The position numbers and the translations under genes are program-made. Under the pieces are notes generated by a model that was not told where the DNA came from, searched no databases, and saw only the letters and a program-made list of their open reading frames with translations. This document shows positions 33,510-45,700 of a stretch of 64,000 nucleotides of DNA, in pieces. This stretch comes from Apoda limacodes (taxonomy: Eukaryota > Arthropoda > Insecta > Lepidoptera > Limacodidae). The stretch is taken from assembly GCA_946406115.1 (NCBI GenBank), contig OX291542.1, positions 3,744,959-3,808,958 on the forward strand, in the 5' to 3' direction. Positions within the stretch are counted from its first letter, which is position 1; each line of letters starts with the position of its first letter.

Positions 33510-34613
33510 TTGAGGGTCAGGGACAGGCATTGGCATGTAGACTGGACATAGCCAAGGCGTTCGATCACGTCTGGCACCGGGGTCTTCGAAGTTGCCATCT
33601 TACGGAGTGCCCGAGGGTTTGTACAAATGAGTGGCTAACTTTTTGTACGGCAGACATACGAGCCGTAGTTGACAGTAGTTGCTCTGATAGCATGAACATT
33701 AATGCTGGTGGCCGGCAAGGCTCTGTGCTCTGTCCTACACTGTTTCTACAGCATATTGATGACATTTTGTACATTAACAACGTACATTGATATGCAGATG
33801 ACAGTACTGGAGACGCTTATACACGGCTCGTGTAACCATCCCTCTTTCCGATATGGAAGAAAAACGTGAAGAACTTGTGTCTCAAATCGAGACCACGCTA
33901 TCTCCGACTGGGGACGGGTAAACTTCCGATTCAACCCGACATAAGTCAGCGCGTTCACCGCAAAGAAAACCACATTCAGTGTGGTCCCACAATTTGATAA
34001 CACTTCCCTCTCCATCTCCAAGAGCATTGGGATCCTTGGTGTTGACATCTGCAGCGACGATCAGTTTCGAGATCATCTGCAAGACAAGGTGAAGCTGGAA
34101 TCCAAAAAACTTGGTGTACTCAACAGAGCGAAGCAATACTTCACGACGGGGCAAAGTTTGCTGCTTTACAAGTCGCAAGTCCGGTCCCATATGGAGTACT
34201 GCTGCCATCTCTGAGCGGGTGCAGCCGGATATCAGTTTGGCCTTTTTGACTCGGTTCAACGACAGGCTATGAGAATTATCGACGATTCGAAACTCACTTA
34301 CTCTTACACTCGAGCCCTTAAGTCTGAGAGAGACTTTTCCCGTTGAGACCAGGGGTGTGTGTTCTATCGCTTGTACAATGGGATGTGTTCCGAGGAATTG
34401 TTCGCAATGATGCTTACGTCTACTTTCTACCATCGCACAGCTCGCTATCGGCATGGAATTCATTTTCACACTTTAGAACTGAAATGGTTGCGTACAGTGC
34501 GGTTTCAGAGAAACTTCCTCCCGCGAACCCTTGGGTTGTGTAAGCTCCCTGCCAAGGTTTTTTCCAAGGAATGACCATCAGGCGGACCGCTGGCCACCCT
34601 AGTGGAATAGTAA
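33510..34613 (+). pseudogene. Jockey-type LINE ORF2 fragment (RT palm to C-terminus)
   Basis: Reading begins inside the RT at ACRLDIAKAFDHVWHRGL. It continues with the conserved INAGGRQGSVLCPTLF region, in which the second residue of the usual VPQG motif is altered to GRQG. It proceeds through SIGILGVDICSDDQFRDHL, LGVLNRAKQYFTTGQSLLLY and MEYCCHL. The YADD catalytic box is broken by a stop near 33788. Several frameshifts follow. The 3' end (ACCATCAGGCGGACCGC, CCACCCTAGTGG, A run) is present. It is 5'-truncated and dead. Confidence 0.8.
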
Positions 34614-34619
34614 AAAAAA

Positions 34620-35590
34620 GCGCTGATGATGGCCGAAAGCGAAAATATTCTAATTATTTTCGTCAAAAGATTCATAACAACTAATTATGTCTTTGTTTTT
34701 ATCATTTGATGCTTTTATCTCGAAAGACGTTTCCGTCTAATCTTAAAGTCAATTTGCTATTTATTAGATATAAGGATAGAAGTTCTTGAATGGCTTTATC
34801 GTACCTGCTCCCCATCCAGACCACATGTTTTGCCGACGTTGTAGACAAGAAACATTCAGTTTTTCCTGACGGTGACGGAAAAATAGATCGCGACCTTGTG
34901 ATATTGTGGCATTAATGATGGCAGAATAATATCCTGAAGAAGTTCCTATTTTTTTTTGCTTTCGACCTATAAATGCTTCTGCTGCTAGCTTTATTGCTAA
35001 AATACTTTACTGTTATTCAGAATGAATTAAAAACAATCAAGTCTCCTATGTAATGGTTTTAAAAGCAAATATAACTCATATTATGTGACCTCATAGATAC
35101 GGTCAATGAGTGTCATTCCGCGACGGACCGGAGTGAACAGGAGGATTATAGAAATGACCAAACAAAGAATATATTTTTCATTTAGCTCTTAAGCTGGTTC
35201 ATAGTGTCGTTTAGTAAGGAAAAGGAACTAAAATTCAAAGCTCATCAGCTGATGAAATCCCTATATTTATCTATACCGTCACTGTTGCGACCTCAACAAG
35301 TCTAAACCTACGTTACTTTGGACAAAATAAAATCCGAAAGAAAGGATATCTCATATAATTTTTTTTAAAGCTTTAAAGCTTTGGTAATATTTGTACACTA
35401 AACATAAGTTATACATATATTTTATAAAATAAAGCGCTTCCAGCCGTCTGTAGCGATGTACGCTTAGATCTTTTAAACTACTTTACTAATTGATGTTATT
35501 ACGGTTTTTATCGATAGATAGAGTGATTCAAGAGGATGATTTATACGTATAGTTTAATATTATTTTGTCTTAATTTGCTGAAATATGACA
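34620..35590. other. AT-rich spacer
   Basis: Nothing coding was recognised. The patch around 34790-34930 is somewhat richer in G+C, without a recognisable translation. Confidence 0.35.
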
Positions 35591-35594
35591 ATTA

Positions 35595-35880
35595 TTGTTC
35601 AAGATGTCGGAAAAATCATACCGAGCGAGCTTTACATGGCATGCGCTGACTAAGAGTCTGTGGAGCGGCGGCAAAGAGGCGATCTCCTACCAGGCGACGT
35701 GTTATGCCTGGGGACCGCCGTGGTCCACCAAAGTTGCGCTTCGGTTTCTTTATACACTGAACTGCGAAGGAAACTTCGATGGCGCGATGTAGGACGCGTG
35801 ACGTCAGCTTTGCTTGTAGCGGTACAATATGGTCCGCTACAAGTCCCATATATTTCTAACAGGTGGCGGCATATTTAGTT
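35595..35880. other. Unidentified GC-rich block, possibly coding or transposon-derived
   Basis: This block has distinctly higher G+C than its flanks and is open on both strands for 65-77 codons. The plus-strand frame from 35595 begins MFKMSEKSYRASFTWHALTK. No family was recognised. It may be a transposon terminus, a retrocopy or part of an unannotated exon; nothing in the sequence decides. Confidence 0.25.
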
Positions 35881-36580
35881 TTTGTCACATCCAGATTAGG
35901 TGTATCTAATAGAAAATGTGGATGTAGCCGTGAGTAGAGCTACCCTTTATCAACTTAAGGGCAGGACAACGTCTGCCATGCCAGCTAGTGAGTTATAAAC
36001 AAACAACTAGGTACTAGTTACTTAAAATATATATGTGATTATATAAATTACAAATAACTGAGTCTTTAAAGATTAAGGCATGGTGTTAATAATATAAATA
36101 TCCATAAAAATAATTAATCTTTTATAGTTAAAGACACCTTGAAGATAGGTATCTTCGAAGAAAATATTTTATATCAGCCACCTTTTTGGCTACATCATAA
36201 TTAAATAAAAATAAGTCACATATGTTCTTAAGCGAAGACTTATGGTATGAGGGAATTTCCTTTACGCGGCTTATGCATTAATGATACAGCAAGACAATGG
36301 AAACAGTGAATTAAAACGTTAATGAATAATATAACAGTACAATTTAATACTTTTTTTGAAGGAAATATCCCGCAGTTTATCCACATACAAACGTATTTCA
36401 CTGTTAGGACTCTGCTGTGTACGTCAGAATTCTGTTCGCAATTAGAATTAGGCTTCCTCCGAGCGGATATAAGTAATATAGTATTGATTACTTTAAATAT
36501 CTAAGGTAATAATTGCCTGCTATAACTTTACATATAAGCGAAAATCATCATATCCTGTGCACTTAGTAAAAAATATCTAT
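35881..36580. other. AT-rich spacer
   Basis: No gene was recognised. The 60-codon open frame at 36322-36504 is unsupported. Confidence 0.4.
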
Positions 36581-36584
36581 GTCA

Positions 36585-38226
36585 GATCGGTTGTGCAATT
36601 TTAAAACCTAGCAAGGGACAAATTAAAAAAAAGGGTTTTTACTAAATTCTATTTAAAACAATATTTCGCACGAATTTGCAGAGTTAGATTCGAAAACTGG
36701 CGAAAACCAGTTTAAAACCTAGTATGGCACGATTAAAATTTTAAAACCCAGCAAAGGGCTGTCTCTTTCTAGGCTTTGAAGTTGTCGTTGTGCCTTGCTA
36801 GTGGCATATTTTAGTAAGTCGCTGAGTGCTGGCGTATGCGCATCGTTGTATGATTATTGCAATAATTTTATTAATTAAAATGTCTCAAACACAGTTTTAT
36901 CGGTCGTCATTATTTTTAAAGCAATGAAGTAAAGACGTATGCCGGCAGACATTAAAAGATATGAATATTTCATTTTAATGTCGATAGGGAGATAAATGCT
37001 TTGACTGCGGGATGCTGCAAGAAAAATGAAACAGTATAGTTCAACAGAAATAAAGATGAGGCTAGCAAAGGCATTTCCAAATATCAGCTAGATGCTAGAA
37101 AGGAAAACACAGACACTGTTCGTTATTATTCCATGGATCTGCAAAAAGTCATGCTGCTACCTGATATGTCAAAGGTAAAGGATTCCTTTTTTTGTTAGCA
37201 GACTGATTGCATTCAACCTGACACTCGCACCTTTGCAGAAAATTACCAATGTCAAAAGCACTTGTGTTATTTGGCACGAAGCTTGGGCCAGAAGAGATGC
37301 AAATGACACTGTGGATGCATTAACAGTTTTTCTGGAAAAGCAAAGAGACCTGCAACACTTAGTTATATATTGTGTCAATTACAAAAATTGGATCATATAT
37401 ACCGCCCTTGTAACTCCTGTGAACTGTGGAATGTACAACAAAGAAAACATAACATTTAAATATTAAACTAAAGTTCATACTGACATGACTGCCGTTGGCG
37501 TACATGGTAACTTAGAGAGACATATCAAAAGACAAGATGCGGTATAAAACTTCGAAGATTACAAAGAGGTTATATTAAGGTGCAGAAAGAATATTGAAAT
37601 TCTAATTTTGAGTTTGACTAAGTTTATTAACCTTTCACATTAGTAAAATATCTAGACTAATATTATAATGATGTGAGATTGTGACGTTGTATGCACGTGA
37701 GTGAATATGTTGGTTTGAAGGCGTCAATATCGGGGCATACTAAACCGGTTTTGAAAACTCTTTCACTGATACCAAGCTACACGATCCTTGAGTGACGTAG
37801 GTTAGGTTTTATCCTGAATTTCTCACGGGATACAGAAACTAAGTACCTACCTCATAAAAACCAGATCAAAACCAAGTATAGGCCCTACTGGATTTATGAA
37901 CCTGTCAATTTGTTAACATGTAGCTTATCGAAACCAGAACAAAATCTAGTAAAGGCCGTTACTAGGTTTTAAAATGGTTTTTTGGCCATCATTTACACAT
38001 CCGAGACAAATATATTCCTAGTAAGTGCTTTCTAACGTACATTTTTATAAATACATGATAAACAATATGTATATTTAAGTTCAGGATACTCCGCAACTTT
38101 TTAACCAATCTCGTCAACGTGATTTTCATGGTTCAGTTGCGGCACGCGCTCAAAGTGGGCAAGACATTTTTTCGCTCTCCTAAAAAAATTCTCATGTCCT
38201 TTGCTATGTTTTGAAATTGCACAGCC
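36585..38226. mobile_element. 1.64-kb DNA transposon with inverted termini
   Basis: The left end GGTTGTGCAATTTTAAAACC (36590-36609), followed by TAGCAAGGGACA, is inverted at about 38226-38192, where the minus strand reads GGCTGTGCAATTTCAAAACA and then TAGCAAAGGACA. The subterminal word TTTAAAACCTAG or a variant recurs at about 36600, 36711 and 36748 and in reverse at about 37965, as expected of transposase-binding repeats. Between the ends is a decayed protein gene (36950-37620). The family is not identified. Confidence 0.6.
36950..37620 (+). pseudogene. Decayed transposase-like gene inside the 36.6-38.2 kb element
   Basis: Frames with breaks read KENTDTVRYYSMDLQKVMLL, then ITNVKSTCVIWHEAWARRD followed by a DALTVFLEKQRDLQHLVIYC segment, then KNWIIYTALVT, then HGNLERHIKRQ. 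The order WHE-A-x-R, hydrophobic strand ending Y/L-x-x-C, N-K-N-W resembles an uncharacterised lepidopteran transposon protein, probably DDE-type, in which a D-N-C motif precedes N-K-N-W. Here that motif is disrupted. There are several frameshifts. Family name not assigned. Confidence 0.5.
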
Positions 38227-38382
38227 GAGATAGTCTTTGCCTTGTTGGCTATTTTAGGAAATGTTAAGTAGCTATTAAACTTAACGTTTTCCTCACAACT
38301 ACTTGTTCCAGTTCCTTTTTACTTAATCTTATTCTCAATAAAATTATTACTTATTAACTTTTAACAAAAAAAAAAAACACAA

Positions 38383-38597
38383 CCGGGTACAAAAAGATGC
38401 ACTTAAAAGGTAGATATAATTAATTATTTCTAAAAATCTGATCTAAATTACGGTTTGAATATATATTGAATATATATACTTAACAGTTTAAATAACACTT
38501 TCCTTGCATGAAACCAACTTGAAACTGTAATTCAGATCAGATTTTTGAAAAAGAAATTTTTATATTTACCTTGTTGTGCATCTTTTTGAAACCTGCT
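38383..38597. repeat. Hairpin-forming MITE with about 70-bp arms
   Basis: The left arm (38388-38458) includes CAAAAAGATGCAC and AAAAATCTGATCTAAATTAC. The right arm (38516-38592), read in reverse, includes CAAAAAGATGCAC and AAAAATCTGATCTGAATTAC. The loop is about 55 bp. The whole could fold into a long hairpin, typical of a young MITE. Confidence 0.7.
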
Positions 38598-38599
38598 GT

Positions 38600-39660
38600 T
38601 TTTTTATTAATTTTTTTTAGATACTAGTAATTTAATTAAGACTTTTATGCAGAACCTGAAAAGGGCAAGTTTTCTCTTTAGGTATCAGACAGGAAAAAAT
38701 AATAAGACGATTCACAGATACTTTTTCACGTGTGTGAAATACGTTTTAAATTGAAAGTGATTTTGAAATATTTTTATTGTTATTCTATGTCGCTTTATGG
38801 GCATTGGCTTTGGTACGGGCGTTCCTGATAATGAGAGAGCAGTCCTGAGACTAATTCTGTTGGGTTTTACTGATTAATTTTCATCATAAAAAATTACTTA
38901 TTTCGGCATCGTTATTTTTATCCAAAGAAATTTTAGCATTTTTATGAACTTGGAATTGTAGTGAAGTCCAGTCTGAATCTGAGTCCATTTCATCGTCTGC
39001 CTTGTGCCGGACCAGCTCCGAACACGACAGTTTGACAACAAATGCTCACCGTTCAACTAAAAATTCATGGAGCTGCCACTGTGAATGCAAATCAATTTTG
39101 AATGTCTAAATTTTTTTTTTTTTTTTTAAGTTTTTATTATTGTTATTTTCGTTTAAATGTTTATTATAATTCCTTTAGCATAACTTTATATAATTGAATA
39201 TTTTGACATACCATAATTTATGTTAAATTATTATGTAATGACTTGTAATATTGTTATGAATAAAATCTGTATCTGTAACTGTAGGAAACAAGTCGAAGGG
39301 GAAAATAAGTAACAAGATACTTGTGTACTCCTTGTTGCCAATCAATCGTTCAGAAACCGAGTAACTATAAATACACTACATTTAAACACAATCATATTGT
39401 TCAGATCTAAGCACCATACCTATCTGAGCCACTACTCCTTGGTAGATATCGGTCAAGAATTAAAATTTTAAAAAAAGCGTAAAATACTAACAAAATACTA
39501 ACATAGACTGTACCACTTAACATAATCTGATGCTTTTGCCGTTTGTTAGAAATCAAATTTGGTACACAATATATTTATGATAAAAGAACTTTACTATCAA
39601 ATAAATAGTATAATTATGTAATTTGTGCATGTTAGTAAGTTAAATATCTTAATAAATAAA
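38600..39660. other. AT-rich spacer downstream of TMEM19
   Basis: There is a poly-T run at about 39110-39126 and a LINE-like 3' tail near 39235-39290 (AATAAAATCTGTATCTG). No gene was recognised. Confidence 0.4.
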
Positions 39661-39670
39661 ATATAGTATC

Positions 39671-39676
39671 TTTATT
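39671..39676 (-). terminator. Polyadenylation signal of TMEM19
   Basis: AATAAA on the minus strand lies 83 nt beyond the TMEM19 stop codon. No other AATAAA was noticed closer to the stop. Confidence 0.6.
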
Positions 39677-39758
39677 TCCATAACTTTTAAGTTCATACTT
39701 ATGTAAAATAATTTAAACAATATGACTTATAACATATTTTCTTTATCAACATCTAAAC

Positions 39759-42700
39759 TTAATTCGGCCAAATAATGTTACATATAGTTGGCAACAGGAT
39801 ACTTATGATCACAGTCGTCACTAAATTCACATTGTGATTGCTCAGAATATTTCTGCCACTAATGTACTGAATTGACAAATCTGGATTTGACACAATCTTT
39901 CCAGTCTTGCTGAATCCTGAAATGAAATAAGAGAATAACAAAATGAAACAAAAAAACAAAACAATCGAAATACTTGAAAGTTTCCCTTCGTCATATGTTT
40001 TTACATCGGCCGGTTTAGAGCCGCATGAATCCTGGATTCCGGCGGATCTATCTCTCTCTTCTGTCCACCTAGTTTGTTATTATAGTATTTGTTCATAGTT
40101 CCTTTTATACCACCAAGATGGCAAACAAGCTCACAGTCCGCTTGATTTCTAGCAGTTACCGCACCGCTACGATTTCAAACCTGCCGCTGCAGTTTTCTTT
40201 GTCGACACTTTCGAGTTTGGAACTCTGCTACGATTCCATATTTGGCGCTGTAGTTAAGTAATTAAAAAAAAATCTATATTTATAGACCGTAGTAGCTGTT
40301 ATTCGCAAAATATGTTTGTGTACCGCCAACTAATATAATAAAGCGTCGTCTTTTTAGCCAGAAAACGTCCACTGTTGCACGAAGGCCGTTGTTGGAATAT
40401 TCCAAAACGCATTTTTATGTTGTTTTTGTAGGTCTTGAAAATAGAGCGTTCAAACACACAAATTCAATAATTTTATACACAAAATTATGATTTCTTTTAT
40501 GAAACAAAATCTAGGTATCAATGACTCAAATTTAAGGTGTATCAAAGTAAATTATTATTATTTGATTTTAGAATACTTCAAAATTGTTGAAAGTCTAAAA
40601 AATATTTAAATACTAAAAGGGATGGTTACTTCTATAGAATATTATGAATAATTTCACAGATTTTATTACTAAATTTATTTAAAAATCGTGATCGTTACCA
40701 AATATGGTTCATAAATCCTTATATTACATGAAAAAACTCTATAAATTAGGAAAATGATATAGATATAGGTATATAGATATAGGTGAGAGGTAAAGAGCAG
40801 TTCGAGGTCAGAGTCAAAAGATCTTTATTTAAATTAGTTTTATAAAAAAAAAGCACTTTAAAATCGTCCGAACTTTCATATTATGCTATTTATAAATCAA
40901 TATAGGTATTTAACGTCTGCAAAATTTGAAACAAGTTATAACTATACCTGAATGTATGGAATGAAGTAGCAACCCTAACATGGAGTCTGGACTTTCGTAC
41001 ACAAACAAAAATTGGTACTATGTCTGACGGGAACATTACTTTTGTGGTCTTGTTATTCAGAGTTATTAATGTGCTGAGTAATTGCGTAATTTTTAAGCGA
41101 ATATTTTTAAATAATAGTGGTGCCTAAATTGAGAATACTGAGTGAGTCTTTTATTTTATTGTAGACTTGACTTTGCCCGCGGCTCCGCCCGTCCAAAATT
41201 TGGTTAACGGCGTAGGATTCTTACAGCAACTCCTTGATTATACTTAAGAATTTTTATATAGCAAGCTATAGCTGCAGCTACGGTTCGTTCGTGGAATTCG
41301 GTTATAGTTAATCCCGCGGGAACTTGAATTTCCCGGGATAAAAAGTAGCCTTTGTCCTTTTCCGTATCTTTAACTATCTCTGTGTGCAAAATTTCAGCTT
41401 ATTTAAATACTCCCAGTGCAACAGGATTAACTAACAAACGTTATAGTTATTCCCGCGGACACTTTTGAATTTTCCGGGATGAAAAATAGCCTAAAAATAG
41501 TCCTTCCCCGGGACTCAGACAAATTTCATCTAAATCAGTTGACCGGTTCCCGATCCGTCCAGTGGTTGAAGCGTGACAAACAACCAAGCATCCAAACTTT
41601 CGCATTTATAATATTAATGGGATAGCTGGTAATTAATGAATTTTGCTAGCGGCCGCCCTGCCCTAAATTTGGTTAGCGGCGTGGGACTCCTTTATTTAAT
41701 CTCAGTATTGATACTATGATTACTCCGCGCTAAATTCGGTTATCGGCGACTGTGATCTCCTCCTTAATTACACTAAAGAAGTTTGCTATATCAAGCTGTA
41801 GCTACAGCTATAATCCGTTTCAGCTCGGTTATAGTTATTCCCGCGGGAATTTCGGGATAAAAAGAAGCCTATATGCTATTCCAGGACCTAACCTGTATGT
41901 ATGCCCAGTTTCATCCCGATCCATCCAGTAGTTGAAGTGTGATTGAGTAACAAACAACTAATCATCCAAACATTCAAAATTTCGAATTTATAATATAAAT
42001 AGGATAGCTGGAAAATTTGGTTATCGGCGTGGGATTCTTACTTTAACTATAAGCTATAGTTCTTTGAAGCTCAGTCATAGTTATTTCTGCGGGAACTTTT
42101 GAAATTTTTGGAATAAAAACTAACCTTTATCCTTCCCCGGGACTCAAACTAAATCCATACCAAATTTTATCTAAATCGGTTCAGCGGTTTAAGCATGAAG
42201 ATGTAAGAGACAGACAGAAAGAGTTACTTAAGAGACAGTAAGAGGATCTTGCCGCAATGGAAATAAAATTACATTACATACATTAAGCATTACTTTTATG
42301 TTCATTTTAAGGCCCACATATTGAAAAACTCTGCTGAGGTATTCGAACATTGTGTCTTCCAGCGATTCTGCCATGACCAATTATCGTCGTTAAATTGAAG
42401 GTGACTGACTGACTGATGTACTCGTCATATGTTGATGCTATACATAAACGCGTTTCCCTGTCACACACCTTAACTTCAAGCTTGTATGTAAAAAAGTTTA
42501 TGCAATAGAGCAAAAAAACATCGAAAAACATCCGGTTTTTGTTTGTGTATGTCTCCTTGTATTTAACTTTTAGTTTGTTTATTATAAGATATTTAATCCG
42601 CCGTTATAACACTTATTCCTCATCAGCATCATATCCATTAAGCTTAAAAAAGTTTACCTACCAAACGTCGGAAAGACTTAATTTTTTTATTGCTATAATT

Positions 42701-45700
42701 AAATATTGCTATTAACGGTGCAAAAAGATAAGCAAACTCTTTATCAGAAATACATTACTAGGAATAATATCTAATACCAATAATAGGTATTGACATTGTA
42801 AAATAAATAAAAGTAGCGTTTGTAACCATAAACTTACCCGAAAACTGCACGGTAGCTCCTAATAACGAATCCAGAAAGCTACCAAGTAACCCAGCAAGTG
42901 CTCCAAAGAAAACTAATGGCCATTGAGGAGGAGCTGCGGCTAGAACTTTAGAATCCACAACAGACAGAAGTACCACATAATGCGTAAGTCCAACCACAAA
43001 TCCTCCTAACGCACTGAGGACTGTCCCAGCTAGGGTAATTCCACCATTGGTACCGGTTGGGACTTCCCTCCAAGTGGTTATGAGACGTGGTTTAGACCTT
43101 GCAATTACAGTTCCTAATTCTGATGCCCATGTATCAGCATTACCGAAAGCAAACACACCTGCAGAAAAAAACATAGTACATAATTAGAAAATAGTTGTTG
43201 TTAACGAGTGGACTAAAGCTGCTTACTACGAGGGCTCATGTGTACTAACTTAACCTATTTCTGAGGTAACTATGATAATTTTAGGTACATACATAGGAGC
43301 GGAAAATAGGTTACTGATTATATGCGAAAGTTTCAATCATAAGCTAGATTTGGCGTTTTATGATTAGGCAGTGCTTATCTTTATCAGCAGAAGTTTTCAA
43401 AAACGGTTCCTTAGGCTGGTCATAGAAGTGCGTAGGATACGTTAATTAAAAAGATTAAGTACGATATAATGGTTTGGAAACAAAATATTTAAGAAATAAG
43501 CGTTTTATGGCCCTAGTGACAGAATAAGAAACAGTGTCACACACGAACTTTACGGAGTGACAAAAAATGTGAAGTAGTAGGTATCTAGGAAGGTAGGTTT
43601 TTGAGCATATTGTAGTTCAAACATTTATTTCCTCTAAAGTCATACACATTTAATACCACTAAGGTGGCAAACAAGCTTACGTTCCCCCTGATGGTAAGTG
43701 GACAAAATAGCCTATGGATGCTTGCAACACCAGGGGTATCACCGCGCATTGCCGACCCTTTAGATATCTAATAACTTCTTCCTTGAAGGACCCCATACTG
43801 TACTACTTGGAGAAAACCTTGGCACGGAGCTCATTCCACAACCCAAGCGTTCAAGGGAGTTAGTTAAGTTAAGGAAGGAAGGAATCTTTGTACATAGAAT
43901 ACTTGTTTGGAAAACAACCCGCGCCCATCGGCTTCCTGTGGCACTGGCCAGATCGTCAGTCCATCTGGAAGGAGGCCGATCCACGCTGCGTCTTATGAAA
44001 ATTTAAAATCAGTTAAATGAAATTCATTTGTGTAAACCGATGTAACAAAACAGTCTAGTTCTAAATAATGTAGTGTAGATAGTGAAGTAAAGTTAAAATT
44101 TATATGAAAAATAGCTTGAATGAGAGTACATAATAACTGATATTTAATTTCAGGACTATTCTGTTTTCTGCTAGCCTTACTTATATTGTAAATTTGAATG
44201 TTAATAAGTCTGTTTGTTACTCAATTACGCCGCAACAGAGTATTCCATTGAGCTGAAATAACGAACTACATGTAGCTTCAGCCTGCTATAGCAAACCTTT
44301 TTTGTGTTATCGAAGCCGTAACAAACCCACGTCATTACCTAAATTTAGGGCGGGTGGAAATGATAGCGAAAAGGTAGTTCTAAATATTTTCAAACTACAT
44401 AATGCGCTATGTAGTCATTACTTTAACAGATTTTTTGTATGTAGCATTGGATTTTACTTCTTATACTTTTTCAAGGAAAAAAGTTATAGACTCTTACTAT
44501 AGTTATAGACTCTTTGGTTTTGATGGATGGATAATTAATAAAGTTGACGGTAACCTTCTGTTAACGATGTAAATGTCATATTTTGCTTGGTTTATTGCTT
44601 GGTCAATCGTAAGAACATTTTGTATATAAATTATGTTTGAGAATCACATCGAAGTTAAATTTAAGCTTATGAATAATATTTGTGTTGACTATTGAAATAT
44701 TTTGGGCACAAAGTACTTAGAATATTTCTAATAATACAAAAAACATTTAGCAATTATAATAAGCAGTAATGATAAATACATTTTCCGTGACACAACACAC
44801 ATGTCAGGTCCGAAACTGAGCAAGGTTTTTGCCATGTTTCCCAGACAGGTAGGTATATTTTTATAAGTAAATACATATAGAAATGGAAAATCGTACTCAA
44901 GACACACAAAATGCTCATTTAGTAAAGGAAGCTAATTAAAACATACTAACTCATTATTCCTGTTGAGAACCATGACTCTGTATTGCCATTAACAAAATCT
45001 ATAGGTTTCTCTCCGGATCCAATTTTCCATAAATACAAAACTGCAAGATATGCAGCTACAAAACCATTGCAAACGACTTGAACCCATCCTCTTTGACCTC
45101 CTGAAAAATGTAAGGTTCCTGGTTAGGGTAAAAAAAAAGAATAAACAAGTTTACGTCGCCGTCCATGCTTTTGAAATGACTTTAATTTGATCTCACTACT
45201 TTTCCCTACTAAGAACAGTTAGCTTATACCACCATGGGCATTACTTTCGCGTTGCCAGCCCTTTATATATCTAATCAATTCTTTCTTGAAAAATTCAATG
45301 TCCGTAGAGAGAGCCTCGGCTGGTTAAACTTTCGAGGGATAAAGTTCCTCTGAAATCGCACTGTGCGTAAATCTTAGGATTCTAAAGTGACCAGTACGAA
45401 GGTACAACGTATCTGTGGACATCTTTCTTCTACAAAATATACTACTCTTTGTATTGAATGACTGTTTGTTTCTCAATAAATAAACACAGCCATAGAAGCA
45501 GAATCTCTCAGACTTAAAGATTTGATATTGCTTATGAGTTTGAAAAGATCAAAAAATCCTCTCAGCTCGTCATTGAAGCAAATCTATTTTTTCTGGTTCT
45601 GATCTTCGAACTGAACGTCGCTGTAGATGTTAACACTAAGAATCCCAATGTTCTGGAATTGTTGCTTTAGAATAAATGGGGTTTTCTTAGCAGGTACGTG

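Noticed and set aside
33882..34469. 195-codon minus-strand open frame, among the longest in the window
   Set aside because: It is the antisense shadow of a Jockey reverse transcriptase fragment read on the plus strand.
43760..43984. Open frame on the minus strand at the Jockey 3' fragment
   Set aside because: It follows from the LINE tail, not from a host gene.
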